The notes beneath the pieces are model-generated. The model worked only from the letters and a program-made list of their open reading frames with translations, made no database searches and had not been told where the DNA came from. Position numbers and translations under genes: made by a program. A DNA stretch of 64,000 nucleotides from Actinomadura sp. NBRC 104425 (GTDB lineage Bacteria > Actinomycetota > Actinomycetes > Streptosporangiales > Streptosporangiaceae): positions 310,001 to 374,000 of the forward strand of contig NZ_BSTN01000002.1 in assembly GCF_030269545.1 (NCBI RefSeq). The letters run 5' to 3'. Position 1 is the first letter of the stretch. Each line of letters starts with the position of its first letter. This document shows positions 1 to 8,932 of this stretch, piece by piece.

Positions 1-153
1 GGCGGTTTCGCGCTCGGACTGTTTGAAATGTACGGTTCGAGCCTGTTCGGGTCCGAGTGGCGGGACGTCGTGGCGTTCTCGGTGCTGATCCTTGTCCTCA
101 TGTTCCGTCCCACCGGCATTCTCGGTGAGTCTCTTCAACAGGCGCGCGCATGA
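1..153 (+). CDS. livH: branched-chain amino acid ABC transporter permease, LivH type (3' end only)
   Basis: Only the last 50 codons are present; the frame is open from base 1 to the TGA at 151-153. The translated end contains a hydrophobic helix followed by FRPTGILGE, the usual C-terminal signature of LivH/LivM inner-membrane permeases (family knowledge). The stop overlaps the ATG of the next gene in an ATGA arrangement, so translation is probably coupled. LivH would pair with LivM to form the membrane channel of a high-affinity importer for leucine, isoleucine, valine or a related amide. The substrate-binding protein is outside the window, so the substrate is unknown. Confidence 0.85.
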   Translation, partial: GGFALGLFEMYGSSLFGSEWRDVVAFSVLILVLMFRPTGILGESLQQARA

Positions 154-1322
154 ACCTGACAAAGAACCACAAGGGCAACGGCGGGTCGCGGGCCGGGAGG
201 CTGTCGCTGGACCCGGTGCGGGACTGGTGGGCGTCGGCGCCCCGCGAGGTGCGCTGGATCGTGTACCTGCTGCTGGTGGTCGGGGCGCTGGTGCTGCCGA
301 GCGAGTCGATCGGGTCGTTCATGGCGCCCAGCGGCAGCGACTGGCCGACGATGCTGAGCGACCAGATCGGCATCTACGTGCTGCTGGCGCTGGGGCTGAA
401 CGTGGTGGTCGGCATGGCCGGCCTGCTCGACCTGGGGTATGTGGCGTTCTACGCCGTGGGCGGGTACACGATCGGCATCTTCGCCACCAAGTACGGCTGG
501 AACTTCTGGGAGACGCTGCTGCTGGCGATTGTGCTGGCGTCGCTGTCGGGGGTGATCCTGGGGGCGCCGACGCTGCGGCTGCGCGGCGACTACCTGGCGA
601 TCGTGACGCTGGGGTTCGGTGAGATCGTCAAGCAGACGGCGGCCAACAGCGACTACGTCAACGGGCCGCGCGGCATCCAGGGCATTCCGCATCCGCCGTC
701 GCTGTCGGAGTTCGAAGTTCTCGGCGTGCAGCCGCTGAAGTACGGGCTGCTGGACTCGCGGCCGTACTACTACATGCTGGTGGTCTTCATCGTGCTGACG
801 ATCATCTTCGTCAAGCGGATGGAGAACAGCCGGGTGGGCCGGGCCTGGGCGGCGATCCGCGAGGACGAGGACGCGGCGGAGCTGATGGGCGTGCCGACGT
901 TCCGGTTCAAGCTGGCGGCGTTCGCGATCGGCGCGGCGATCGGCGGCAGCGGCGGCGTGGTGTTCGCGGCCAAGCAGACGTCGATCAACCCGGAGAACTT
1001 CGTGTTCCTGGTGTCGGCGCTGATCCTGGCGTCGGTGGTGCTGGGAGGCTCGGGCAACATCCCGGGCGTGATACTGGGCGCGTTCATGCTGGCGTGGCTG
1101 CCGGAGCGGTTCCGGGAGCTGCAGGACTACCGGATGCTGCTGTTCGGTGCGGCGCTGGTGCTGATGATGGTGTTCCGTCCGGAGGGCCTGTGGCCGTCGC
1201 GGCGCCGCAAGGCGGAGCTGGAGGAGGGCACCGGCGGAATGGGCGGCATGGGCGCCGAGGTCGCGGCTCCGGCCGCGGTGGGCGCGGACGTCGCGGGCGA
1301 TGCCGCGGAGGTGAAGAAGTGA
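150..1322 (+). CDS. livM: branched-chain amino acid ABC transporter permease, LivM type
   Basis: This 390-residue protein has a cytoplasmic N-terminus of about 40 residues, then eight to nine hydrophobic segments. The conserved LivM stretch GLLDLGYVAFYAVGGYTIG lies near residues 90-110 and the family ending FRPEGLWPSRRR is near residue 350. It is the second transmembrane subunit of the Liv importer. The start ATG overlaps the livH stop. The C-terminus carries an added Gly/Met/Ala-rich tail of about 35 residues that is low in complexity and probably cytosolic. The operon continues with the two ATPases, so the four genes make one complex. Function is secure, substrate is not. Confidence 0.93.
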   Translation: MNLTKNHKGNGGSRAGRLSLDPVRDWWASAPREVRWIVYLLLVVGALVLPSESIGSFMAPSGSDWPTMLSDQIGIYVLLALGLNVVVGMAGLLDLGYVAFYAVGGYTIGIFATKYGWNFWETLLLAIVLASLSGVILGAPTLRLRGDYLAIVTLGFGEIVKQTAANSDYVNGPRGIQGIPHPPSLSEFEVLGVQPLKYGLLDSRPYYYMLVVFIVLTIIFVKRMENSRVGRAWAAIREDEDAAELMGVPTFRFKLAAFAIGAAIGGSGGVVFAAKQTSINPENFVFLVSALILASVVLGGSGNIPGVILGAFMLAWLPERFRELQDYRMLLFGAALVLMMVFRPEGLWPSRRRKAELEEGTGGMGGMGAEVAAPAAVGADVAGDAAEVKK

Positions 1323-2114
1323 GCGAGGCTTCTCAGGGCGCCGCGGCCGCGGACAGGCCGGTGCTGCAGCTGCAGGACGTGACCATGCGCTTCGGCGGCG
1401 TGGTGGCGTTGAACGGGGTGTCGCTGGAGATCGGCAAGGGGGAGATCTTCGCCTTGATCGGTCCGAACGGCGCGGGCAAGACGACGGTGTTCAACGTCAC
1501 CACGGGCGTGTACCGGCCGAGCGAGGGGCGCGTGGTGTTCGACGGCACGCGCATCGACGGCAAGAAGCGGTTCGCGGTCACCAAGCTGGGGGTGGCGCGG
1601 ACGTTCCAGAACGTGCGGCTGTTCCACAACATGACGTCGCTGGAGAACGTCATGGTGGGGGCGGACGCGCATCACCGCACCGGGTTCGTGGGCGCGGCGC
1701 TGGGGCTGCCGTGGCATCGGCGTGAGGAGCGCGACGGCCGGGCCAAGGCGCGGGAGCTGCTGGAGTTCGTGGGCATTCCGCATCGGGGCGACGAGGCGGC
1801 CAAGAACCTGCCGTACGGCGACCAGCGGCGGCTGGAGATCGCGCGGGCGCTGGCGACCGATCCGAAGCTGCTGCTGCTGGACGAGCCGGCCGCGGGCATG
1901 AACCCGGCGGAGAAGATCGAGCTGCAGAAGCTGATCCGCAAGATCCGCGATTCGGGTCGCACGGTGCTGCTGATCGAGCACGACATGGGCCTGGTCATGG
2001 GGATCAGCGACCGGATCGCGGTGCTGGACTTCGGTCAAAAGATCGCCGAGGGCCTGCCCGCCGAGGTGCAGAACGACCCGCGGGTCATCGAGGCGTACCT
2101 GGGAGCCGCAGCCG

Positions 2115-2125
<11 letters not shown>
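1319..2125 (+). CDS. livG: branched-chain amino acid ABC transporter ATP-binding protein, LivG type
   Basis: I choose the GTG at 1319, whose GTGA overlaps the livM stop, giving 268 residues; a longer open frame upstream lies inside livM and is a shadow. Walker A GPNGAGKTT, the LivG-type signature YGDQRRLEIARAL in place of LSGGQ, Walker B LLLLDEPAAGMNP and the switch region IEHDMGLVM are all in order. The protein is one of the two cytosolic ATPases that energise the LivHM channel. It ends 11 bases inside livF, so the two ATPases are likely made in equal amounts. Confidence 0.95.
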
Positions 2126-2927
<802 letters not shown>

Positions 2928-2940
2928 CCTGCCACTGGTC

Positions 2941-2985
2941 GGCCGCCCCCGGCCCCGGGTTCGCCCGGTGCCCGGGGGCGGTCCG
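2941..2985 (+). terminator. probable hairpin terminator after livF
   Basis: CCGCCCCCGG pairs with CCGGGGGCGG across a short loop, with flanking GG/CC pairs. There is no T run, which is common for actinobacterial terminators. It starts about 14 bases after the livF stop. Confidence 0.5.
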
Positions 2986-3092
2986 CGTCTTGGGGTGAGG
3001 CCGCTGGCGATGGCTTCCAGGGAGGCGTCCCCCCGGGAGAAAACAAGGACCGGCGGCCTGCACACTTGCCGGCACACCGGTCCCAGGTCTGA

Positions 3093-3165
3093 GGCCCGAG
3101 ATCACCTTTGGGGCCGTACGGGTCTTCCCCGGAAGCGTACGTTGTCTACTCAGTGATCTCGGGCC
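3093..3165. other. nested inverted repeat between convergent livF and thioesterase genes
   Basis: GGCCCGAGATCAC (3093-3105) and GTGATCTCGGGCC (3153-3165) are perfect 13-base complements. Inside lie CGTACG (3115-3120 and 3136-3141) and CTTCC/GGAAG around a two-base loop. One long, interrupted stem-loop of 73 bases can form on either strand. It has no T tract, and no gene is known to depend on it. It may be a bidirectional terminator, a small structured RNA or a protein-binding dyad. Confidence 0.7.
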
Positions 3166-3247
3166 GTTCCAATCAACGTTACCGATCGGACGCCTTCGTC
3201 CGCAAAGGAACCGCCGCGCCGGGGGAGTCGTGCCCGCGGGCGCCCGG

Positions 3248-3703
3248 TCATCCGGCGGACGGCGGCACCGGGTTCTCGCCGCCGGCGGGCGGACGGTCGC
3301 GGAGCATGCAGGTCAGCCGGGCGGTGCAGATCCGGCGGCCGTCGTCGTCGGTGATCACGATGTCGTAGGTGGCGAGGCTGCGCCCCGCGTGCAGCTTGGT
3401 CGCCACGCCGGTGACGTACCCGTCGGTGGCCGACCGGTGGTGGGTGGCGTTGATCTCGATGCCGACGGCGATGCGGTCGCGGCCGGCGTGCAGCGCGGCG
3501 CCCGTCGAGCCGAGCGACTCGGCGAGCACGCAGGAGGCGCCGCCGTGCAGCAGCCCGTACGGCTGGGTGTTGCCCTTGACCGGCATGCGGCCCACCACCC
3601 GGTCGGCCGTGGCCTCGAGGATCTCCACTCCCATGGCCTTCGGCAGGTGGCCCTGGGCCACGCCGTTGAGCAGTTCGACGAGCTCCTGCTGGTCGTCCGT
3701 CAT
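3248..3703 (-). CDS. PaaI/YdiI-type hotdog-fold acyl-CoA thioesterase
   Basis: The 151-residue length and the hotdog motif QPYGLLHGGASCVLAES (about residues 47-63) place it in the PaaI/1,4-dihydroxy-2-naphthoyl-CoA hydrolase group, which hydrolyses aromatic or polar acyl-CoA thioesters in the cytosol. The acidic residue expected in the helix after HGG is present (E62 region). The ATG has a good ribosome site, GGGAGG five bases upstream. It is divergent from polA with only 44 bases between the starts. Which CoA ester it uses cannot be read from the sequence; menaquinone or phenylacetate pathways are possible. Confidence 0.82.
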   Translation of the reverse strand: MTDDQQELVELLNGVAQGHLPKAMGVEILEATADRVVGRMPVKGNTQPYGLLHGGASCVLAESLGSTGAALHAGRDRIAVGIEINATHHRSATDGYVTGVATKLHAGRSLATYDIVITDDDGRRICTARLTCMLRDRPPAGGENPVPPSAG

Positions 3704-3735
3704 CGAGCCTCCCTCAAACCGTCGTACGCGCAGAC

Positions 3736-3741
3736 TAGAGT
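3736..3741 (+). promoter_or_regulatory. -10 hexamer of a leaderless polA transcript
   Basis: TAGAGT lies exactly six bases before the GTG start, so the start codon would be at or next to the transcription start. No ribosome site is present. No clear -35 is seen. Confidence 0.6.
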
Positions 3742-3747
3742 CAAGCT

Positions 3748-6447
3748 GTGGCGACCCAAGAATCGACCCCTGACAAGCAGCAAGACCGGCTCCTTCTGCT
3801 CGACGGCCACTCGCTGGCCTACCGGGCGTTCTTCGCCCTGCCGGTGGAGAACTTCAGCACCACCGACGGGCAGCCCACCAACGCGGTGTACGGCTTCACC
3901 TCGATGCTGATCAACGTGCTGCGCGACGAGCAGCCCACCCACATCGCGGTGGCGTTCGACCGGTCCGAGCCCACGTTCCGGCACGAGCAGTACGTGGAGT
4001 ACAAGGCGGGCCGGCAGAAGACGCCCGACGAGTTCCGCAGCCAGGTCAGCCTGATCTTCGAGGTGCTGGACGCGCTGCGCATCCCGCGGCTGTCGGTGGC
4101 CGGGTACGAGGCCGACGACATCATCGCCACGCTGGCCACCCAGGCCACCGCCGCGGGCATGCAGACGCTGGTGGTCACCGGCGACCGGGACGCCTTCCAG
4201 CTCGTCGACGACAACGTCACGGTGCTGTACCCGGTGCGCGGGGTGTCGGAGCTGACCCGCTACGACCCGGCCGCGGTGGAGCAGCGCTACGGCGTCCCGC
4301 CCGAGCGGTACCGCGAGCTGGCCGCGCTGGTGGGCGAGAGCAGCGACAACCTGCCGGGCGTGCCCGGCGTCGGCCCCAAGACCGCGGCCAAGTGGCTCAA
4401 CAAGTACGGCGACCTGGACACCCTGGTCGCCCACGTGGACGAGATCAAGGGCAAGGCGGGCGACAACCTGCGCGAGCATCTCGCCCAGGTGCTGCGCAAC
4501 CAGCAGATCAACAAGCTCGACCGCGAGGTCGGCCTGGAGCTGACGCCGCCGCAGCTGACCATGGGCCGCTGGGACCGCGACGAGATCCACACCCTGTTCG
4601 ACTCGCTGCAGTTCCGAGTGCTGCGCGAGCGGCTGTACGCGACGCTGTCGTCGGTGGAGCCCGAGGCCGACGAGGGCTTCGAGGTGGAGCTGGCCGAGCT
4701 GGAGCCGGGCGGGCTGGGGGCGTGGCTGGCCGAGCACGCCGCCGGCGCCGACCGCACCGGCCTGGCGGTGTCCGGCTCGTGGGGCCGCGGCACCGGCGAG
4801 GTCACGGCGCTGGCGCTGGCGTCCCCCAAGGGCCCGGCGGTGTACCTGGACCCGGCCGAGCTGATCGAGGACGACGAGCGCGCGCTGGCCGCGTGGCTGG
4901 CCGACGCGTCCCGCCCCAAGGCGATCCACGACGCCAAGGGCCCGATGCTGGCGCTGGCCGCCCGCGGGCTGTCGCTGGCGGGCGTCACCAGCGACACCGC
5001 CCTGGCCGCCTATCTGGCCCTGCCGGGGCAGCGCACGTTCGACCTGGGCGACCTGGTGCTGCGCTACCTGCATCGCGAGCTGCGCGACGAGTCCGACGAC
5101 TCCGGGCAGCTGACCCTGGACGGCTCCGGTGAGGCCGAGGCCGCCCGCGACCTGGCCGTGCGCGCCCGCGCCGTCGCCGAGCTCGCCGACGCCCTCGACC
5201 GCGACCTGGAGCGCCGCGGCGCCACCCGGCTGCTGCACCAGGTCGAGCTGCCGCTGGTCGGCGTGCTGGCCGACATGGAGCGCGCGGGCATCGCCGTGGA
5301 CGCCGGGCATCTGGCGGGGCTGTCGTCCTCGCTGGGCGGCCAGGTCAAGGAGGTCGAGCAGCAGGCGCACGCCGCCGTCGGCCACGAGTTCAACCTGGGG
5401 TCGCCCAAGCAGGTGCAGCAGGTGCTGTTCGACGAGCTGAAGCTGCCCAAGACCAAGCGCACCAAGACCGGCTACACCACCGACTCCGAGGCGCTGACGA
5501 ACCTGCTGGCCAAGGAGGCGCACCCCGTCCTGGAGCACATCCTGCGCTGGCGCGAGGCGGCCAAGCTCAAGAGCATCGTCGACTCGCTGATCCCGATGGC
5601 CGACGACGCCGGGCGCATCCACACCACCTTCAACCAGATGATCGCCGCGACCGGGCGGCTGTCGTCCACGGACCCGAACCTGCAGAACATCCCGATCCGC
5701 ACCGCCGAGGGCCGGCAGATCCGCGAGGCGTTCGTCGTCGGCGAGGGCTACGAGTGCCTGCTCACCGCCGACTACAGCCAGATCGAGCTGCGGATCATGG
5801 CGCACCTGTCGGAGGACGAGGCGCTGCTGGAGGCGTTCCGCCAGCGCGCCGACTTCCACACGATCACCGCCTCCCGCGTGTTCGGCCTGCCGCCCGAGGA
5901 GATCGACTCGGAGCTGCGCGCCCGGATCAAGGCGATGAACTACGGCCTGGCCTACGGCCTGTCGGCGTACGGGCTGTCGCAGCAGCTGCACATTTCGGCC
6001 GACGAGGCCCGCGAGCTGATGGAGGAGTACTTCCAGCAGTTCGGCGGCGTCCGCGACTATCTGCGCGAGGTGGTGGCCCGCGCCCGCCAGGACGGCTACA
6101 CCGAGACCATCCTCGGCCGCCGCCGCTATCTGCCCGACCTGACGTCGGACAACCGACAGCGGCGCGAGATGGCCGAGCGGATGGCCCTCAACGCCCCGAT
6201 CCAGGGGTCGGCCGCCGACATCATCAAGGTCGCCAGCCTCAACGTCGACCGCGCCCTGCGCGAGCACGGCCTGCGTTCGCGCATGCTCCTGCAGGTGCAC
6301 GACGAACTGGTCTTCGAGGTCGCCCCGGGCGAGCTCGAACGCCTCCAGGACCTCGTCCGCGAGGAGATGGTCGGCGCCTACGACCTGCGCGCCCCCTTGG
6401 AGGTCTCCATGGGCACCGGCCGAACCTGGCAGGACGCCGCCCACTGA
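3748..6447 (+). CDS. polA: DNA polymerase I
   Basis: The 899-residue protein shows three regions in order. The 5' nuclease domain (about 1-300) starts with LLLDGHSLAYRAFFALP and has GDRDAFQLV and the H3TH region VGESSDNLPGVPGVGPKTAA. The middle domain (about 310-500) lacks the D-x-E metal ligands of a 3'-5' exonuclease (the matching strand reads GLAVSGSW), so proofreading is predicted absent, as in other actinobacterial PolA. The polymerase domain has motif A TADYSQIELRIM (about 672), motif B RIKAMNYGLAYG (about 725) and motif C QVHDEL (about 848). It fills gaps in repair and removes RNA primers. The GTG at 3748 is supported by the leaderless promoter. Confidence 0.97.
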   Translation: MATQESTPDKQQDRLLLLDGHSLAYRAFFALPVENFSTTDGQPTNAVYGFTSMLINVLRDEQPTHIAVAFDRSEPTFRHEQYVEYKAGRQKTPDEFRSQVSLIFEVLDALRIPRLSVAGYEADDIIATLATQATAAGMQTLVVTGDRDAFQLVDDNVTVLYPVRGVSELTRYDPAAVEQRYGVPPERYRELAALVGESSDNLPGVPGVGPKTAAKWLNKYGDLDTLVAHVDEIKGKAGDNLREHLAQVLRNQQINKLDREVGLELTPPQLTMGRWDRDEIHTLFDSLQFRVLRERLYATLSSVEPEADEGFEVELAELEPGGLGAWLAEHAAGADRTGLAVSGSWGRGTGEVTALALASPKGPAVYLDPAELIEDDERALAAWLADASRPKAIHDAKGPMLALAARGLSLAGVTSDTALAAYLALPGQRTFDLGDLVLRYLHRELRDESDDSGQLTLDGSGEAEAARDLAVRARAVAELADALDRDLERRGATRLLHQVELPLVGVLADMERAGIAVDAGHLAGLSSSLGGQVKEVEQQAHAAVGHEFNLGSPKQVQQVLFDELKLPKTKRTKTGYTTDSEALTNLLAKEAHPVLEHILRWREAAKLKSIVDSLIPMADDAGRIHTTFNQMIAATGRLSSTDPNLQNIPIRTAEGRQIREAFVVGEGYECLLTADYSQIELRIMAHLSEDEALLEAFRQRADFHTITASRVFGLPPEEIDSELRARIKAMNYGLAYGLSAYGLSQQLHISADEARELMEEYFQQFGGVRDYLREVVARARQDGYTETILGRRRYLPDLTSDNRQRREMAERMALNAPIQGSAADIIKVASLNVDRALREHGLRSRMLLQVHDELVFEVAPGELERLQDLVREEMVGAYDLRAPLEVSMGTGRTWQDAAH

Positions 6448-6458
6448 CTCGGCGCGCC

Positions 6459-6483
6459 GGCCTGCCCCGGCGAGGGGCAGGCC
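6459..6483 (+). terminator. hairpin terminator after polA
   Basis: GGCCTGCCCC and GGGGCAGGCC form a perfect ten-base stem around a five-base loop, eleven bases past the polA stop. No T run follows. Confidence 0.6.
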
Positions 6484-7570
6484 CCGACCGGGCGGAGCGA
6501 CCGCAACCGGCGGGGGCCGTGGTGCCCTCGTGCGTCGCCGCGGTGGGCGATGCCACCGTTGCGGTTCGGGTCTCGTCCCGGTGGTCGGCGCGACACGCCG
6601 GCTCGTCGAGGGGCGCGTCAGCGAACAGGTGCGGCGGACCGGCCGGTGTGACGGGCCCCTCGGGGCGCGAAGCTGGGGGTGCGGGCCATGTCCGCCCGTG
6701 CCGGTCGGCTCGCAGTGGTGCGCGTGTCGGTCACTGTGGGGCTGGTTGAGGGGGCGTGCCCAGGGCTGCCCGCCCTGCGCGCCAGTCTGCCCTCACAAGG
6801 GGCGGGCCCCGTGCCTGCGGTGCGACCAGCGATCCGGGCGGCGGAGCCGCTGAGGCGCCCTTTGGGCATCGTTTGCGCGGACGGTGCTCCCGGGTGTCCC
6901 ACCCGGTCGGCGGGCCCCTTACGGTCGTCCAGGGGACGTCAGCGGGCCGGTCCGGCGTCGACTGGGCTGGGGTGACGGTTCCTTGGCCGAAGCTGGTCGT
7001 GTGCCTGAGCCGGGCGGTGCGTTGTCGTGCCCGTGTCGACCGCTGTGGGTTTTGGCTGTGGGCCGCGCCCTCTTTTGGGTTGTCCGTTCTGCATGCTGGC
7101 TTGCCTTGACAGGGGGCAGGGCCCGTGCCTGCGGTGCGACCGGCGACCCGGGCGGCGGAGCCGCTGAGGCGCCCTCTGGGCGTCGTTTGCGTGGGCGCTG
7201 TCTCGGGTGGTGCGTCGGGGTGTCGTCCCGCTCGGCCGGTGCGGCCCTCCCGGTCGTTCAGGGGCGCGTCGGCAGACGGGTACGGCGTCGTCGGCGGAGA
7301 GACCTGGCCGGGGGCGGCCAGGCGAGGCGACACGCGGGGGCGGGGTGGTGATCTTCGCTGGGCTGGTGACATTTTGCCATCGGATGACCACGCTCGGCGA
7401 TCAAGGCGGGTCGGAGGGGTATTCGGGAAGGCGCGTACATCTCAGCAGGGCGGGGCCGCCGGAGCGGGCGTAAGAGTTACCGGCATGTCGGGTTGGCGGT
7501 CCTTCGTCCGTCGTGGACGGAGGAGCCGTACGCTTTCTCTGGCCGCGTTCCGTGGGCCGTTGGAGGGGTC
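6484..7570. other. gene-free GC-rich spacer
   Basis: About 1.1 kb separates polA from the deacetylase gene. Short open frames occur on both strands but none has a ribosome site, a recognisable domain or the strong third-position GC pattern of its neighbours. The spacer holds a diverged direct repeat (reported separately). It may be the remains of decayed genes or hold untranslated RNA; nothing more can be supported. Confidence 0.6.
6797..7275. repeat. two diverged copies of a direct repeat
   Basis: The stretch 6797-6880 recurs at 7111-7195, about 314 bases later. The best part (6810-6880 against 7125-7195) differs at only a few positions and includes GCGGCGGAGCCGCTGAGGCG, which can form a small hairpin. 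Similarity fades afterwards but GTCGT(C/T)CAGGGG recurs near 6928 and 7254. Ends are not sharp and there are no flanking target duplications. Confidence 0.75.
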
Positions 7571-8689
7571 GTGCCGCTTCTTCACAAGATCGCCGGTCTG
7601 GTGATCGTCTGTGCCGTGGTCCTGGGGCTCGTCCTTCCGCGGGACGAGCGCGGGGCCGGGCCGGAGCGCGAGGCGGCGCGGGCCGGGGCGCACTCGGCGT
7701 CCGACGGCGGGGCGGCGAAGGACGCGCCGGCGCGGCCGGCGCGGCAGGAGCGCACGACGCCCGCCCGGCCTTCGCCCTCGGTGACGGTGATCGCGCAGGC
7801 GCGTCCGGAGGCCGCGCGGGTCCGGGCCAACGAGCTCGGGCAGATTCCGGTGCTCATGTATCACCGGATCGTTAAAAAGCCGGAGATGTCGCTTGACCGG
7901 TCCGTCCAGGAGTTCCGGGACGAGATCACGCGGCTGGCCAAGTCCGGGTACGTCCCGATCACGGCCGGCGAGTTCGCGGCGGGGCGGATCGACGTCCCGG
8001 CCGGGCGGCACCCGGTGGTGCTGACGTTCGACGACAGCACGCCCGGGCACTTCGCGCTGGACGCCAACGGCAACCCCGCGCCCGACACCGCCGTGTCCGT
8101 CCTGCTGGAGGTGGCGCGGCAGTACCCCGGGTTCCGGCCGACGGCCACGTTCTACCTGAACAAGGACCCCTTCCAGCTCGGCGCCCGGACGGGCGAGGGG
8201 CTCAAGTGGCTGGTGCGGCACGGGTTCGAGCTGGGCAACCACACCCTGTCGCACAAGAATCTGGCGGAGATGTCGCGGTCCGCCGTCGAGAAGGAGATCG
8301 GCGACATCGAGGGGCGGATCGTGTCGCTGGCCGGCGTGCACACCAGGACGCTGGCCTACCCGTTCGGGTCCGAGCCGAAGGAGGCCGCCTGGGCGCAGGC
8401 CAAGCCGGGCTCCTACCGGTTCAACGGGGTCTTCCTGGCCGGTTGGCGGCCCTCGGAGTCCCCGTTCAGCAGGGACTTCGACTGGCGGCGCATCCCCCGG
8501 GTGCGGTCCGAAGGCAAGATCGCCGAGGACGACTGCAAGCGGTACTGCTCCACCGCCTGGCTCGACTGGTTGGACAAAAACCCCGGAGAACGGTACATCT
8601 CTGATGGGGATCCGAATACCATTTCGTTCCCTAGGACCGCGGAAGGCAAGCTGGCCAGTAGGTTCCGGGCGTACGCCCGTGCCTACTGA
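7571..8689 (+). CDS. membrane-anchored or secreted polysaccharide deacetylase (NodB homology domain)
   Basis: From the GTG at 7571 the product is 372 residues: a short basic start, a hydrophobic segment (about 7-23) acting as signal anchor, a Pro/Ala-rich linker (about 25-85), then the NodB domain. The domain shows PVLMYHRI, motif 1 LTFDDS with two metal or catalytic Asp, and motif 2 NHTLSH with both His ligands. Such enzymes remove acetyl groups from peptidoglycan or other cell-surface polysaccharides. A TTG at 7493 would add 26 residues before the anchor; I prefer 7571 because the anchor follows at once, though GGAGGGG is only two bases away. Substrate is unknown. Confidence 0.85.
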   Translation: MPLLHKIAGLVIVCAVVLGLVLPRDERGAGPEREAARAGAHSASDGGAAKDAPARPARQERTTPARPSPSVTVIAQARPEAARVRANELGQIPVLMYHRIVKKPEMSLDRSVQEFRDEITRLAKSGYVPITAGEFAAGRIDVPAGRHPVVLTFDDSTPGHFALDANGNPAPDTAVSVLLEVARQYPGFRPTATFYLNKDPFQLGARTGEGLKWLVRHGFELGNHTLSHKNLAEMSRSAVEKEIGDIEGRIVSLAGVHTRTLAYPFGSEPKEAAWAQAKPGSYRFNGVFLAGWRPSESPFSRDFDWRRIPRVRSEGKIAEDDCKRYCSTAWLDWLDKNPGERYISDGDPNTISFPRTAEGKLASRFRAYARAY

Positions 8690-8713
8690 GCGCCGCTCGG
8701 CCATACCCTCCGA

Positions 8714-8742
8714 TTGACCCCGCGCTGTGCGTCCCATATTCT
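8714..8742 (+). promoter_or_regulatory. sigma-70-type promoter of rpsA
   Basis: TTGACC (8714-8719) and TATTCT (8737-8742) are separated by exactly 17 bases. Transcription would start near 8749 and leave a leader of about 185 bases before rpsA. Confidence 0.75.
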
Positions 8743-8826
8743 GATCGCTGCGCTGTGGGCCTGCGCGTGTCTCGGACGGAGCAGGCTCGCGCTCGGTCAG
8801 GTCGTCGACATCGGTTCGGTATGACT

Positions 8827-8846
8827 GACGCGGCTTGCGCCGCGTC
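8827..8846 (+). promoter_or_regulatory. hairpin in the rpsA leader
   Basis: GACGCGGC and GCCGCGTC form a perfect eight-base stem with a TTGC loop about 86 bases upstream of the S1 start. Ribosomal protein S1 mRNAs are often autoregulated by leader structure (family knowledge); a role here is inference. Confidence 0.5.
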
Positions 8847-8932
8847 CCTTCCGGTCCTCGGCAGGGCGGAAATGGGCCCGCCGCGCATCCGTCAGACAAC
8901 TACGCATGTCCGTATCCGGAGCCAGCCGACAC

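Noticed and set aside
3700..6444. A 914-codon open frame on the minus strand opposite polA
   Set aside because: It mirrors polA in a codon-complementary frame, has a low-complexity Gln/Val/Leu composition and no domain. Such antisense frames are expected at this GC content.
7485..7570. Start of the deacetylase at TTG 7493 or an ATG at 7485
   Set aside because: The ATG is in another frame, and the TTG places 26 mainly polar residues before the signal anchor without a ribosome site.
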